From positions 1 to 37,478 of the forward strand of contig NZ_CAMLDV010000014.1 in assembly GCF_946478835.1 (NCBI RefSeq): 37,478 nt of DNA, read 5' to 3'. The stretch is from an uncultured Bdellovibrio sp. Lineage in GTDB: Bacteria > Bdellovibrionota > Bdellovibrionia > Bdellovibrionales > Bdellovibrionaceae. The notes below the pieces were generated by a model. The model was not told the DNA's origin. It saw only the letters and a program-made list of their open reading frames with translations, and did not search any database. Shown here in pieces: positions 7,605 to 15,021 of this stretch (position 1 is its first letter; each line of letters opens with the position of its first letter). Position numbers and translations under genes: made by a program.

Positions 7605-7948
7605 TGAAACTCTTGCGTACACAAAAAGGTCAGGGCGTGATTGAAGCGACCCTGACCTTACCTTTATTGGTGGTCGTCGGAACTGTTTTTACTCTGCTGC
7701 TTTATCGCGGAATGGTTTTCTATTTTGCCGACTACAATTTGCACGAAGCTTTGATCTGCGGGCAAAGCTCTCACCTGTCTTCTTGCGAACAAGAACTGCG
7801 CAATCGAATATCGAAAGTTCTTATCATCAACATTCGCTCGGACATCCGCATATCTAAAAGAGGCAAAGACCTTCAAGGAAAAATCTCTATTGATTTCACT
7901 CCACCTTTAGAAATCGAAAAAACTTTAAAAGGACCCCGATCATGGTGA
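7604..7948 (+). CDS. TadE-like minor pseudopilin
   Basis: 114 residues. The N-terminus carries a prepilin-type site G9 followed by Q-G-V-I-E (Glu at +5) and one hydrophobic helix (TLPLLVVVGTVFTLLLYRG), the organisation of TadE/TadF pseudopilins. The soluble part is short, with two cysteines (CGQSSHLSSC), a likely disulfide. Translationally coupled to the pilin gene by stop/start overlap and overlapping the next gene by 7 bases. Likely primes or regulates Flp fibre assembly, as known for TadE/F in Aggregatibacter; the assignment here rests on motif and position. Confidence 0.8.
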   Translation: MKLLRTQKGQGVIEATLTLPLLVVVGTVFTLLLYRGMVFYFADYNLHEALICGQSSHLSSCEQELRNRISKVLIINIRSDIRISKRGKDLQGKISIDFTPPLEIEKTLKGPRSW

Positions 7949-8676
7949 TTTACAATCAAAAAGGTTCGGCCTTAGCCATTATTCTTGCTGTTCTGCCCGT
8001 CTTTATTGCGGGGGCTTTACTGTGCTTTTCTCTTTTGGGAATTTTGCAAAACGATTTGGGTCTTAAGTATCAATGTCGCGTGGAGGGACAGAGTGGCCAA
8101 AAACGAGTCGCCCCACTTCTTTCCACCCTCTTGGCTTTAAATCCTGTTGCCATTGCCGTGAAAGCGGAACTGGCTGAAGCTATTTTAGAACTCGAAGCAG
8201 CGATTGCCAGTGAAAATCCTGCAGCTATCGCAAAAGCTACCAAACACTACATGCAGGTTCTTGAGAAAAGAGACAAGCTTGATCGCAGACAAAAACAATT
8301 AATTAAACAAAGTAATCTGCTGCTTCAACAGTCCCATACCTTCACCTCGATGGGCCTTCGTCGCACCGGTGCCACGGCTTCAAATGTCCTTCTCAAAGTC
8401 GATTTAAGTTCCGTTCGTGGTAAAGCTCCCAAATTGGCTGTCCGTCCGGATTCACCGGACATCGCTCCGACATACAGTCCGGTGGATGATTTTGAAAACA
8501 AGCAAGCTCTGGCTCACGAATGGCAGTACCGGGTTCAAGTCCGTCCTCCTTTTTCAAATTTTCTAAAAGGAGAATTTAGTTTCAAAAAAGCGTGTGCCGT
8601 TTCCCTCGCAAAGGAGAATTCTTCATGGCTACCAAAAATCATCGTGGGCAAATACTCATTGAAGTCTGTGTGGTGA
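7942..8676 (+). CDS. TadG-like pseudopilin or pilus-associated membrane protein
   Basis: 244 residues. The start has AAAGGA 8 bases upstream and overlaps the previous stop. The N-terminus resembles a prepilin (short basic leader, G8 then S-A-L-A-I and a long hydrophobic stretch) but lacks Glu at +5, as in TadG-type proteins. Residues ~70-130 are Ala/Glu/Lys/Gln-rich and likely helical or coiled (AELAEAILELEAAIASENPA). The C-terminal third is beta-rich with no recognised domain. Its 3' end overlaps the next gene by 52 bases. A Tad pilus role is inferred from N-terminus and neighbours. Confidence 0.75.
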   Translation: MVIYNQKGSALAIILAVLPVFIAGALLCFSLLGILQNDLGLKYQCRVEGQSGQKRVAPLLSTLLALNPVAIAVKAELAEAILELEAAIASENPAAIAKATKHYMQVLEKRDKLDRRQKQLIKQSNLLLQQSHTFTSMGLRRTGATASNVLLKVDLSSVRGKAPKLAVRPDSPDIAPTYSPVDDFENKQALAHEWQYRVQVRPPFSNFLKGEFSFKKACAVSLAKENSSWLPKIIVGKYSLKSVW

Positions 8677-8807
8677 TGCTCTTTGTAGTTTTCTTCTGTT
8701 TTGCCGCCGTCACACAGCTTGGAAATCTCAAAGACACTCAAAAAAAATATCAACTCACTGAGGATAAAAATCATGCAACAAAAAATTCTTATCGCTCTAA
8801 AAAATAA
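8625..8807 (+). CDS. Very small prepilin-like protein overlapping both neighbours
   Basis: 60 residues from the ATG at 8625, preceded by GGAG with 8-base spacing; the frame is open further upstream but without a ribosome site. The N-terminus is prepilin-like: G8 then Q-I-L-I-E (Glu at +5), followed by a hydrophobic helix (VVMLFVVFFCFAAVTQL) and a short charged tail. It overlaps the upstream gene by 52 bases and the downstream gene by 35 bases in other reading frames. The intact class III motif and ribosome site argue that it is real rather than a shadow frame. Confidence 0.72.
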   Translation: MATKNHRGQILIEVCVVMLFVVFFCFAAVTQLGNLKDTQKKYQLTEDKNHATKNSYRSKK

Positions 8808-9252
8808 TTACCTTCTTGTCGCCTTCGTCTGCTTAGGCCTTATTTCCTTTTTCATCACCCGTCCGGCAGCAGAGCCCGTGCAGAAAGACACTTTTCTGCC
8901 CGAACCTAAATCCGTCGACACTTTTATTCCCCGTGGTTTTGTGCTTGTGCCGATTGAAATTTCCAACGCCGAATCGTTGGCGTCTTTGGTGGGCGATATG
9001 GGTGGTGTTGTGGATTTGTATCTCGCTTCCAATGAAAAACAAAAAGGCGGACTTAAAGTAGGTTCAAAATTAAAACTTTTGCGAGCGCCTTTAAATCCGC
9101 AGCAATATGCGGTTTTAGTAAAAGAAACCGAAAGCTCAAGACTTCTTAGTTATGCAGGTCCCTTTATTGCGGTTGTTCAGAATCCTGATGAAAAAGGCAC
9201 TCAGCTCAGCTCTTCAGGTCCTTCGCGTGTTCGTGTTGAATATCAAAATTAA
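8773..9252 (+). CDS. CpaB/RcpC-like pilus assembly protein
   Basis: 159 residues from the ATG at 8773, which has GAGG 9 bases upstream; this start places a signal-anchor helix (LLVAFVCLGLISFFI) at residues 13-27. The rest resembles the C-terminal half of CpaB/RcpC (SAF-related) proteins: an FIPRGFVLVPIEI stretch, then a VVDLYL strand and GGLKVGSKLKLLRAP. It is much shorter than typical CpaB (about 260-300 residues), so only a reduced version is present. Such proteins sit in the periplasm near the secretin. Fifth gene of the pilin operon. Confidence 0.65.
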   Translation: MQQKILIALKNNYLLVAFVCLGLISFFITRPAAEPVQKDTFLPEPKSVDTFIPRGFVLVPIEISNAESLASLVGDMGGVVDLYLASNEKQKGGLKVGSKLKLLRAPLNPQQYAVLVKETESSRLLSYAGPFIAVVQNPDEKGTQLSSSGPSRVRVEYQN

Positions 9253-9261
9253 GAGGTTTTT

Positions 9262-10131
9262 ATGAAGAACTTGTTAATTCCATTTTTGTTCTTAACTCCA
9301 TTGAACGTTTTTGCGCAAAGTATCCTCTTGCAAGCTCCAGGAGCTTCTGCGGGTTCGTATCAAGAGTTTTTGAAGTCTCACAAAGAAGTCATTTCTTATG
9401 TGGAGCACACGCAAAGCCACTTATCAAAAAACGAAGCCCAAGAGGCTCAGCTTTTTCAGTTGGGTGATTCTTTTAACCAAGATATCACGTCGACAATCAC
9501 TCAGCTTAAGAAAATTCAAAATGAAGGACCTTTAACTTTATTAAGTCTTCGCTACGTGCGCGACCTTACAGAAAAAAGTTTAAATTTAAAAACCACGACG
9601 CAAGAACGTCAGGAGCTTTTGCATTTCTATTGCAAAAGTGTAGCACTTTTAAGCGAAGGCCCGGTTCTGTTCCCATGCCCGACCCAGTTCACATCGTTAC
9701 AGAAACTTGCCAAGAAATACCCGAATCTAGAAAAAGTCTTTATCGAGTCTCAAGGATTTTCCGCCGAGGAAACTGTGCCGCTTTCACCAAAAACGGCTTA
9801 TCAGTGGACACTGGTTTCAAACTCTCAATCACCAGTGAGCTTCTTTGGAACTTATGAACAGCTTTTAAATCAACAGTTCGCATTTGAATACCTTGCTGAA
9901 GGCACTTGCGATGGATTTTCGACGAAGGATCTGGATTTAGAATTAATGAATCGCGGTGTGATTTATTTTTCTAACGAATGCACGCCGCGAATCCAGTCTA
10001 ACGAAAAGAAAAAATCCTGGGTCGCTGAACACAAACCTTGGCTTTATACTGCCGGAGCCTTGGTCCTCGGAGGAATTATTTATTCCATGAAAGATAAAAA
10101 GATGGTGATTAACACGTCCTCACTCAAGTGA
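9262..10131 (+). CDS. Exported, C-terminally anchored protein of the Tad operon
   Basis: 289 residues. Signal peptide at 1-19 (NLLIPFLFLTPLNVFAQS), helical charged region, four cysteines in the second half (FYCKS, FPCPT, GTCDG, NECTP) suited to two disulfides, and one membrane segment near the C-terminus (LYTAGALVLGGIIYSM) followed by a short Lys-rich end. So most of the protein is periplasmic and tethered to the inner membrane. AGAGG lies 5 bases before the start, 9 bases after the CpaB-like gene. No family recognised; a pilus biogenesis role is inferred from the operon. Its last 12 bases overlap the convergent amidohydrolase. Confidence 0.7.
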   Translation: MKNLLIPFLFLTPLNVFAQSILLQAPGASAGSYQEFLKSHKEVISYVEHTQSHLSKNEAQEAQLFQLGDSFNQDITSTITQLKKIQNEGPLTLLSLRYVRDLTEKSLNLKTTTQERQELLHFYCKSVALLSEGPVLFPCPTQFTSLQKLAKKYPNLEKVFIESQGFSAEETVPLSPKTAYQWTLVSNSQSPVSFFGTYEQLLNQQFAFEYLAEGTCDGFSTKDLDLELMNRGVIYFSNECTPRIQSNEKKKSWVAEHKPWLYTAGALVLGGIIYSMKDKKMVINTSSLK

Positions 10132-11385
10132 CAGAGGACGCCCATCAAAAACGATTTCTTTCACGACGCCGTCTTCAATCACCGTATGGGAGTTTCCAAC
10201 AAAGCTTGAATCTGGATGTGCGTGCGTGACGGTAATGTCACCTGTAAACTTTTTGATCTTTGCCTTAACACTTTCGTCAAGAGCGATTTTATTACGCCAA
10301 AAAGAAGGCGGTTCGATAGGACTGTCACAACCAAAGGACGTTGGAATCTGCGCCGCACGCAAAGCTTCCCAAGGGAAAGCGTATTTGTACAACTCTCCTA
10401 ATTTGTTTTCCAGCCACACGCGGTCGCTCAGCCAATGGCAAGGTTGCAAATGGCAACGCACGTGCAGAGGTTTCATCATCTGAATTGTTTCAGGTCTCAA
10501 CACTTGCGCGTGTTCTAAATTCAAGCGACCTACGGCTCCTTGGGCAGAAATTTTGCGTGCAAGCTGCACGATGTGATGAGCAGCCTCATCCCCAATCGTA
10601 TGAACGGAAAAATCAAGTCCTTCAGCCCAAGTTCTTCGGATCACTTCCTCGACGTGAGAAAGGTCCCATAACGTCATTCCACGAGGACCTTCCGCTTTAC
10701 CATTGTAAGGTTTTGAAAGATACGCCGTCTCTGAGCCCAAAGATCCATCATAGAAAATTTTAATACCCTTCATCCGCAAATAAGGCGTTTCACCTTTCTT
10801 TGCCTGCACACAGAGCTGCAACATTTTATCGAAATCATTGAGATCGTGAGACGTAACATTTTCCTCAATAGCTAGAGTCAGCTCTTGGGCCTCCGACATC
10901 TCCACTAAAAGATTCCATAAAGATTCCGTGCAGGACATATCTCGCACATGAGTGAAACCGGCTTTATTGAAGACACGGCAGGCTGAAAGAATATGCCCGC
11001 GCTGTTGTTCTTTTGTGAACTCTGGCAAACGATCCCATGCTTGGAGATGTTCTTTCTCGATAAGAATGCCCGTATCTGAAGTAAAACCCAAAAGCTTTAA
11101 TGCTTGTGAATTCACCCAGCAGCGGTGTCCGTCCATACGCGCCAGGAAAACCGGATTATTAGGAAAAATCTGATCCAGAATTTTTTTATGCGGAGGCGTC
11201 GGCCACTTGGTTTCATCCCAGCCAAATCCCACAATCCAGTCACCGCGATAATAAGATTTCTGCAACGGAATGTGCGCAAGGTCTTCCGGTTTTTGCAACG
11301 AACCCAAAGCCAGGCCTGAAGCGAATTCTCCAGTGGCAAGAAAGTGAGTATGACTGTCGTAAAGACGCGGGATTTTAAAAAGCAT
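10120..11385 (-). CDS. Amidohydrolase family 3 (YtcJ-like) metal-dependent hydrolase
   Basis: 421 residues. The TIM-barrel amidohydrolase signatures are present: D-S-H-T-H at residues ~10-14, a GFGWDETKWP stretch, histidines in FSVHTIGDEA and RLNLEHAQVL, and GCDSP near the C-terminus. The family (YtcJ-like) usually has some 45 residues of beta-sandwich before the H-x-H; here it begins only 11 residues before, and the in-frame codons between the ATG and the upstream TAG contain no alternative start, so the N-terminus is really short. The C-terminal sandwich strand (IEDGVVKEIVFDG) is kept. The Shine-Dalgarno GAGGG lies inside a strong hairpin. Cytoplasmic; substrate unknown. Confidence 0.85.
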   Translation of the reverse strand: MLFKIPRLYDSHTHFLATGEFASGLALGSLQKPEDLAHIPLQKSYYRGDWIVGFGWDETKWPTPPHKKILDQIFPNNPVFLARMDGHRCWVNSQALKLLGFTSDTGILIEKEHLQAWDRLPEFTKEQQRGHILSACRVFNKAGFTHVRDMSCTESLWNLLVEMSEAQELTLAIEENVTSHDLNDFDKMLQLCVQAKKGETPYLRMKGIKIFYDGSLGSETAYLSKPYNGKAEGPRGMTLWDLSHVEEVIRRTWAEGLDFSVHTIGDEAAHHIVQLARKISAQGAVGRLNLEHAQVLRPETIQMMKPLHVRCHLQPCHWLSDRVWLENKLGELYKYAFPWEALRAAQIPTSFGCDSPIEPPSFWRNKIALDESVKAKIKKFTGDITVTHAHPDSSFVGNSHTVIEDGVVKEIVFDGRPLSLE

Positions 11386-11387
11386 AA

Positions 11388-11411
11388 GGCCCTCTGTTTT
11401 AGCAGAGGGCC
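11388..11411. promoter_or_regulatory. Hairpin masking the amidohydrolase Shine-Dalgarno; plus-strand terminator
   Basis: GGCCCTCTG (11388-11396) and CAGAGGGCC (11403-11411) form a perfect 9-bp stem with a 6-base loop. On the minus strand the 3' arm holds GAGGG, 4 bases before the amidohydrolase ATG, so folding would block translation; the following TT-ATG-CTTTTT could also make it a weak terminator for the Met-rich gene upstream. On the plus strand it is followed by CTTTTAATTTT and looks like a normal intrinsic terminator. Confidence 0.65.
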
Positions 11412-11437
11412 CTTTTAATTTTAACTAAATAATTTTC

Positions 11438-13594
11438 TTAGCGAGGTGCAGGGATCGGAGCTGTGCCGCCGCCTGTGCCAGGAATTCCTCCAACACCACC
11501 GGAACCTGGAAGTGGAGTTAAGACTCCGCCGCCTGTGACACCACCGACGCCGATGCCGCCACCAATACCGATTCCTCCACCGATAGAGCCGCCGATATAT
11601 CCGCCGCCCATACCGCCGTAAGAAACTTGTTGGATTCTATAAAGCAAACCGTAAAGTTCTTGTTGAAGGCTCGCCACAACTTGCTGTCTTTGCATTTGTT
11701 GTTGCATGTAAGACTGCTGTTGTTGGATGTACATTTGGTATTGTTGCATCTGCATTTGCATCATTTGTTGTTGCATTTGCAATGCGCCCAAACCACCGTT
11801 CATACCGCCCATCATCGGCATACCCATCATACCACCAGCCATACCGCCCATCATCGGCATGCCCATCATTCCACCCATTGGCATTCCCATCATGCCGCCG
11901 GCCATACCGCCCATTGGCATACCCATCATTCCGCCCATTGGCATTCCCATGCCACCCATAGGCATTCCCATGACGCCGCCAAGAGCTCCACCAATCATTC
12001 CGCCCATCGGCATGCCCATCATTCCGCCCATTGGCATACCCATCATGCCGCCGGCCATACCGCCCATTGGCATACCCATCATTCCACCCATTGGCATACC
12101 CATGCCACCCATAGGCATTCCCATGATGCCGCCAAGAGCTCCACCAATCATTCCACCCATTGGCATGCCCATCATACCGCCCATCGGCATACCCATCATG
12201 CCTCCGGCCATAGGCATTCCCATCATTCCGCCCATTGGCATACCCATGCCACCCATAGGCATTCCCATGACGCCGCCCATGACTCCGCCGATCATATTAC
12301 CCATCGGCATACCCATCATACCGCCCATCATCGGATAGCCCATCGCTCCTGGATATGGTCCACCCATACCCCAAGGACCGGCCATACCCCAAGGGCCCAT
12401 GCCAGGCATAAAGATTCCGCCACCAAGACCACCCATGCCCATGCCAGCCATCGCGTATGGGTTGCCCCACATGCCGCCGCCGTTCATGCCACCGTAAGGT
12501 CCCATCATACCGTAAGCGCCACCGTTCGCTCCCGCACAACCAAAACCACCGGCACCGATACCGCCGCCGATAGCTCCATAGATTCCGCTACCGCCACCGA
12601 TCGCTTGACCGATACCTTGAGCAAGGAATGGGAAGCCGTAGCCCCACGCAGGATATGGTTGAGTCGGCCAACCGATATTGGCATTCGCATTCGCAACCAT
12701 TTTATTAGTTTGATAACCCATGTAAGTTGCAGCAAGGCCAAGACCGATGTTACCGATCACTGAGCCCCAATCTGTTTCAGGCTTTTGATAAGAGTAACCT
12801 GAATTTTGCTGCATACACTCGATACAGATTCCACCTTCAGACATCTCACGCTGTCTTTCGCGCATTTCGTCTGCGTAGTTTGTACGAGCATCTTGGATAT
12901 TTCTTTTGCTGTTCTTAATCGCGTTTTCTAGAGATTCAATTTCACGCTGAAGTTTGTTCGATTGAGCGTAACCTTTTTTGTAATCGCCCAAACCTTTTTT
13001 ACAATCTTGAGCTGTAGAGCGACCTTTTTCAGGCTGACGGAAACGAGCGCCATCACACACAAGACCTGCTACTGAACCGGCCTTGTTTTGATCACAAAGC
13101 ACGTCCCACTCTTGCACCGTGAAAGCACGGATATCGACAGAGTTAGGAATATCACCGTTTGTTTGCGGAGTTACAATCGCAACGCCACCTTCTTGACCAG
13201 AAACATTGGATTCACCGTCACCAGATTGACCTGCGTTGCTCTTGTGTCCTTTGTAAGAGCGGCACGTTCTGTTGTTTTCCATGTGATCGAAAACGAACTC
13301 AGAGAAGTCTTCAGAGACAACGTCTTCAACAGTCTTACGAGATCTTTCCAGATCCTTCTCTATTCTTTTCTTTTCAGATTTTTTAGCACGAAGTTGCTTT
13401 TCAGCTTCACGAATGTTGGCTTGTTCTTCCTTGATTTCATCAAGGTAGCTTGAAGAACCTGCAGCAGCACCGTAGTTGTATGGGCAAGATTGCATCCCGC
13501 CGTACATTCCAGTACCCCACATTTGAGCCTGAGCACCAACTGCAAAACTCATCACCAACGTGAACGGAGTTGCAATGCGCATCCAAAATTTCAT
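11438..13594 (-). CDS. Exported Met/Gly-rich repeat protein with coiled coils
   Basis: 718 residues from the ATG at 13594, chosen for its AGGAG 7 bases upstream and signal peptide (IATPFTLVMSFAVGAQAQ); the frame is open to 13681. Mature layout: heptad-rich charged helix ~50-95; a Cys-containing middle; a second helix ~205-260 ending in two cysteines (GICIECMQQ); a Gly/Ala stretch with GLGLAATYMGY; then roughly 180 residues built of MGMPMGG-type units with 17 copies of GMPM, in higher-order repeats of about 48-51 residues; then a Met/Gln-rich helix (LQMQQQMMQMQMQQYQ...) and a Gly/Ile/Val-rich, Pro-containing tail. Compositionally extreme, yet the codons vary, so the repeat is held at protein level. 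No known family. Could be a periplasmic or surface structural, metal-binding or oxidant-scavenging protein; unproven. Upstream of the amidohydrolase on the same strand. Confidence 0.85.
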   Translation of the reverse strand: MKFWMRIATPFTLVMSFAVGAQAQMWGTGMYGGMQSCPYNYGAAAGSSSYLDEIKEEQANIREAEKQLRAKKSEKKRIEKDLERSRKTVEDVVSEDFSEFVFDHMENNRTCRSYKGHKSNAGQSGDGESNVSGQEGGVAIVTPQTNGDIPNSVDIRAFTVQEWDVLCDQNKAGSVAGLVCDGARFRQPEKGRSTAQDCKKGLGDYKKGYAQSNKLQREIESLENAIKNSKRNIQDARTNYADEMRERQREMSEGGICIECMQQNSGYSYQKPETDWGSVIGNIGLGLAATYMGYQTNKMVANANANIGWPTQPYPAWGYGFPFLAQGIGQAIGGGSGIYGAIGGGIGAGGFGCAGANGGAYGMMGPYGGMNGGGMWGNPYAMAGMGMGGLGGGIFMPGMGPWGMAGPWGMGGPYPGAMGYPMMGGMMGMPMGNMIGGVMGGVMGMPMGGMGMPMGGMMGMPMAGGMMGMPMGGMMGMPMGGMIGGALGGIMGMPMGGMGMPMGGMMGMPMGGMAGGMMGMPMGGMMGMPMGGMIGGALGGVMGMPMGGMGMPMGGMMGMPMGGMAGGMMGMPMGGMMGMPMMGGMAGGMMGMPMMGGMNGGLGALQMQQQMMQMQMQQYQMYIQQQQSYMQQQMQRQQVVASLQQELYGLLYRIQQVSYGGMGGGYIGGSIGGGIGIGGGIGVGGVTGGGVLTPLPGSGGVGGIPGTGGGTAPIPAPR
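11805..12335 (-). repeat. Coding tandem repeat array (MGMPMGG units)
   Basis: Short units coding MGMPMGG are nested in longer near-copies. A marker string, GCCACCCATAGGCATTCCCA on the plus strand, begins at 11951, 12104 and 12248, giving periods of 153 and 144 bases (51 and 48 codons, both in frame). Copies differ mainly by whole-codon indels and third positions, consistent with repeat expansion and contraction followed by selection on the protein. Confidence 0.85.
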
Positions 13595-13729
13595 ACTCGA
13601 TCTCCTGAAAAGGATAAAAAACACTTCTACCGTTTCACTCATCGTCAGGAGGGGACGCAGACTTGACTCATTTCTGAGCAAAATTGTTGAAAGACTGTTA
13701 AACTGGACCAGGGTCTAGCCCAAGAAGTG

Positions 13730-13746
13730 TCGCAATCCTTCGCAAT
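13730..13746 (+). promoter_or_regulatory. Direct repeats TCGCAAT spaced one helical turn
   Basis: TCGCAAT occurs at 13730-13736 and 13740-13746, exactly 10 bases apart, in the region between the Met-rich gene and the kinase hybrid. Such phasing is typical of tandem activator or response-regulator sites. No protein can be assigned. Confidence 0.3.
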
Positions 13747-13790
13747 TTTCCAAACCTTTTTCGTCATCATCCATGACAACAAGAGGGCCT

Positions 13791-13838
13791 GTGCAAAATC
13801 CTTTGCACTGCTCTTTTTCAAATCCTACACTACATTAT
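13791..13838 (+). promoter_or_regulatory. Promoter with operator-like palindrome, leaderless start
   Basis: GTGCAAA (13791-13797), four bases, TTTGCAC (13802-13808) form a perfect 7-bp dyad. Its right arm contains a possible -35 (TTGCAC, 13803-13808), followed by a 17-base spacer and TACACT (13826-13831). The ATG of the kinase hybrid is at 13839, seven bases later, with no Shine-Dalgarno. The dyad could be an operator or, with the T-rich stretch after it, a terminator of incoming transcription. Confidence 0.4.
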
Positions 13839-14945
13839 ATGACGAAGCACACAATTCTTTGTGTAGATGATGAAATAGATAACGTGGACGCCCTCGAACG
13901 GTTGTTTCGCAAGAAATTTACTGTACTAAAGGCCACCTCAGGAAAAGAAGCATTGGAGGTTCTGGCCAAAAATCCAGGACCTGTTTCTCTTATTATTACT
14001 GATCAACGCATGCCTGAAATGACGGGAGTCGAATTCTTAGAGAAAACTTTGAATTCTCATCCTGAGACAGTTCGTATTCTTCTCACCGGTTACACGGATC
14101 TTGAATCTGTAATCATGGCAGTGAATAAAGGACAGATCTTTAGATACCTCACGAAGCCGTGGGACCCTGTTGATCTTAGCAACACTGTGGAGCACGCGAT
14201 TGAAAGATTTGCGTTGGGCCAGGAGCTCAAACAAAAAAATGCGGAGCTGGCTCGCGCTTTGGAAGATCTCAAGAGTCTGGATGTTGCGAAATCCAACTTC
14301 ATGATTTTGATCAACCATGAATTGAAAACTCCTCTAACATCGATCTTAAGTTTTTCCTCTTTGCTGTCTGAATCTAATTTGGCTGACGAAGACAAACTGA
14401 TGGTCAATCGAATCACCAAAAGCGCTGAACGACTGAAAAGTCTTGTCGAAGACGTTTTACTTGTGGTGCGTGCAGAGACGAATCAGCTCAAGATCGACAT
14501 GCAAAGCATTGCCTTCTCTCAATTCGATGAGGGACTTGGCAAAGACGTTGTCGACATGATGAATAAGAAACATCAAAAGCTTGTGAGTAAACTTGAGCCT
14601 GTGAATGTGAAAGCGGATGTCCGCCTGATTAAGCAGGTCGTACAACGCCTGATTCACAATGCCGCGAAGTTTGGTGTGGAATCCAGCGAGATTCATGTAG
14701 AGAGTTTACGCCATGGCAACAATCTTCGCTTCTTGGTCTCTAATAAAGGTCCTCACCTCCCTGCTTCTGTGATTGATAAAATTATGAAGCCTTTTTATAT
14801 CGATGAAGATGTGATGCACCACTCAACAGGCACGGGCCTGGGTTTAACTATCTGCCAGTCTATTTTAAAGTCTCACAATTCCCATTTGCAGTTTAAGAAT
14901 ACCGACCAAGGAGTCATGGTGTTCTTTGACCTTGCGGTCGGCTAA
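13839..14945 (+). CDS. Receiver-histidine kinase hybrid
   Basis: 368 residues from the ATG at 13839, placed three residues before the ILCVDDE that opens a receiver domain; the frame is open to 13773 but adds nonhomologous residues. Receiver domain ~5-120 with acidic pair D10/D11, phospho-acceptor D55 (TDQRMPEMTG), T83 (LTGYTD) and K106 (YLTKPWD), of the RpfG/HD-GYP-associated subtype. A helical linker ~125-150 follows, then HisKA with H160 in NHELKTPL and an HATPase domain with an N box (LIHNAAKFG) and G boxes (STGTGLGLTICQSI). No membrane segments, so cytosolic. The order receiver-then-kinase suggests that phosphorylation of the receiver controls the kinase. No partner regulator is adjacent. 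Lies just before the Tad secretin, so pilus control is possible. Confidence 0.92.
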   Translation: MTKHTILCVDDEIDNVDALERLFRKKFTVLKATSGKEALEVLAKNPGPVSLIITDQRMPEMTGVEFLEKTLNSHPETVRILLTGYTDLESVIMAVNKGQIFRYLTKPWDPVDLSNTVEHAIERFALGQELKQKNAELARALEDLKSLDVAKSNFMILINHELKTPLTSILSFSSLLSESNLADEDKLMVNRITKSAERLKSLVEDVLLVVRAETNQLKIDMQSIAFSQFDEGLGKDVVDMMNKKHQKLVSKLEPVNVKADVRLIKQVVQRLIHNAAKFGVESSEIHVESLRHGNNLRFLVSNKGPHLPASVIDKIMKPFYIDEDVMHHSTGTGLGLTICQSILKSHNSHLQFKNTDQGVMVFFDLAVG

Positions 14946-15021
14946 GCTGTCCGGACACCGTCCATTGAGATTTTCCTTATTTTAAAACATCGCCGCGCAA
15001 AGTTTGCTCTTTGTTCGCGGC

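Noticed and set aside
11805..12335. Repeat array as a possible CRISPR locus
   Set aside because: Units are in-frame coding repeats with no constant repeat plus unique spacer pattern, and no cas genes are present.
11727..12338. Pro/Ile-rich repeat frame (203 residues) on the plus strand
   Set aside because: Another antisense frame of the same repeat array; repetitive coding DNA leaves several frames open by composition.
11627..12763. Long His-rich open frame (378 residues) on the plus strand opposite the Met-rich repeat gene
   Set aside because: It is the antisense of Met/Gly/Pro codons (ATG and GGx read back as CAT and xCC); it has no ribosome site or start context, and the minus-strand frame has a signal peptide and Shine-Dalgarno.
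14946..15021. GTCCGGAC palindrome after the kinase gene as a terminator
   Set aside because: Arms of 4 bp without a loop and no adjacent T-run; transcription may well read on into the secretin gene.
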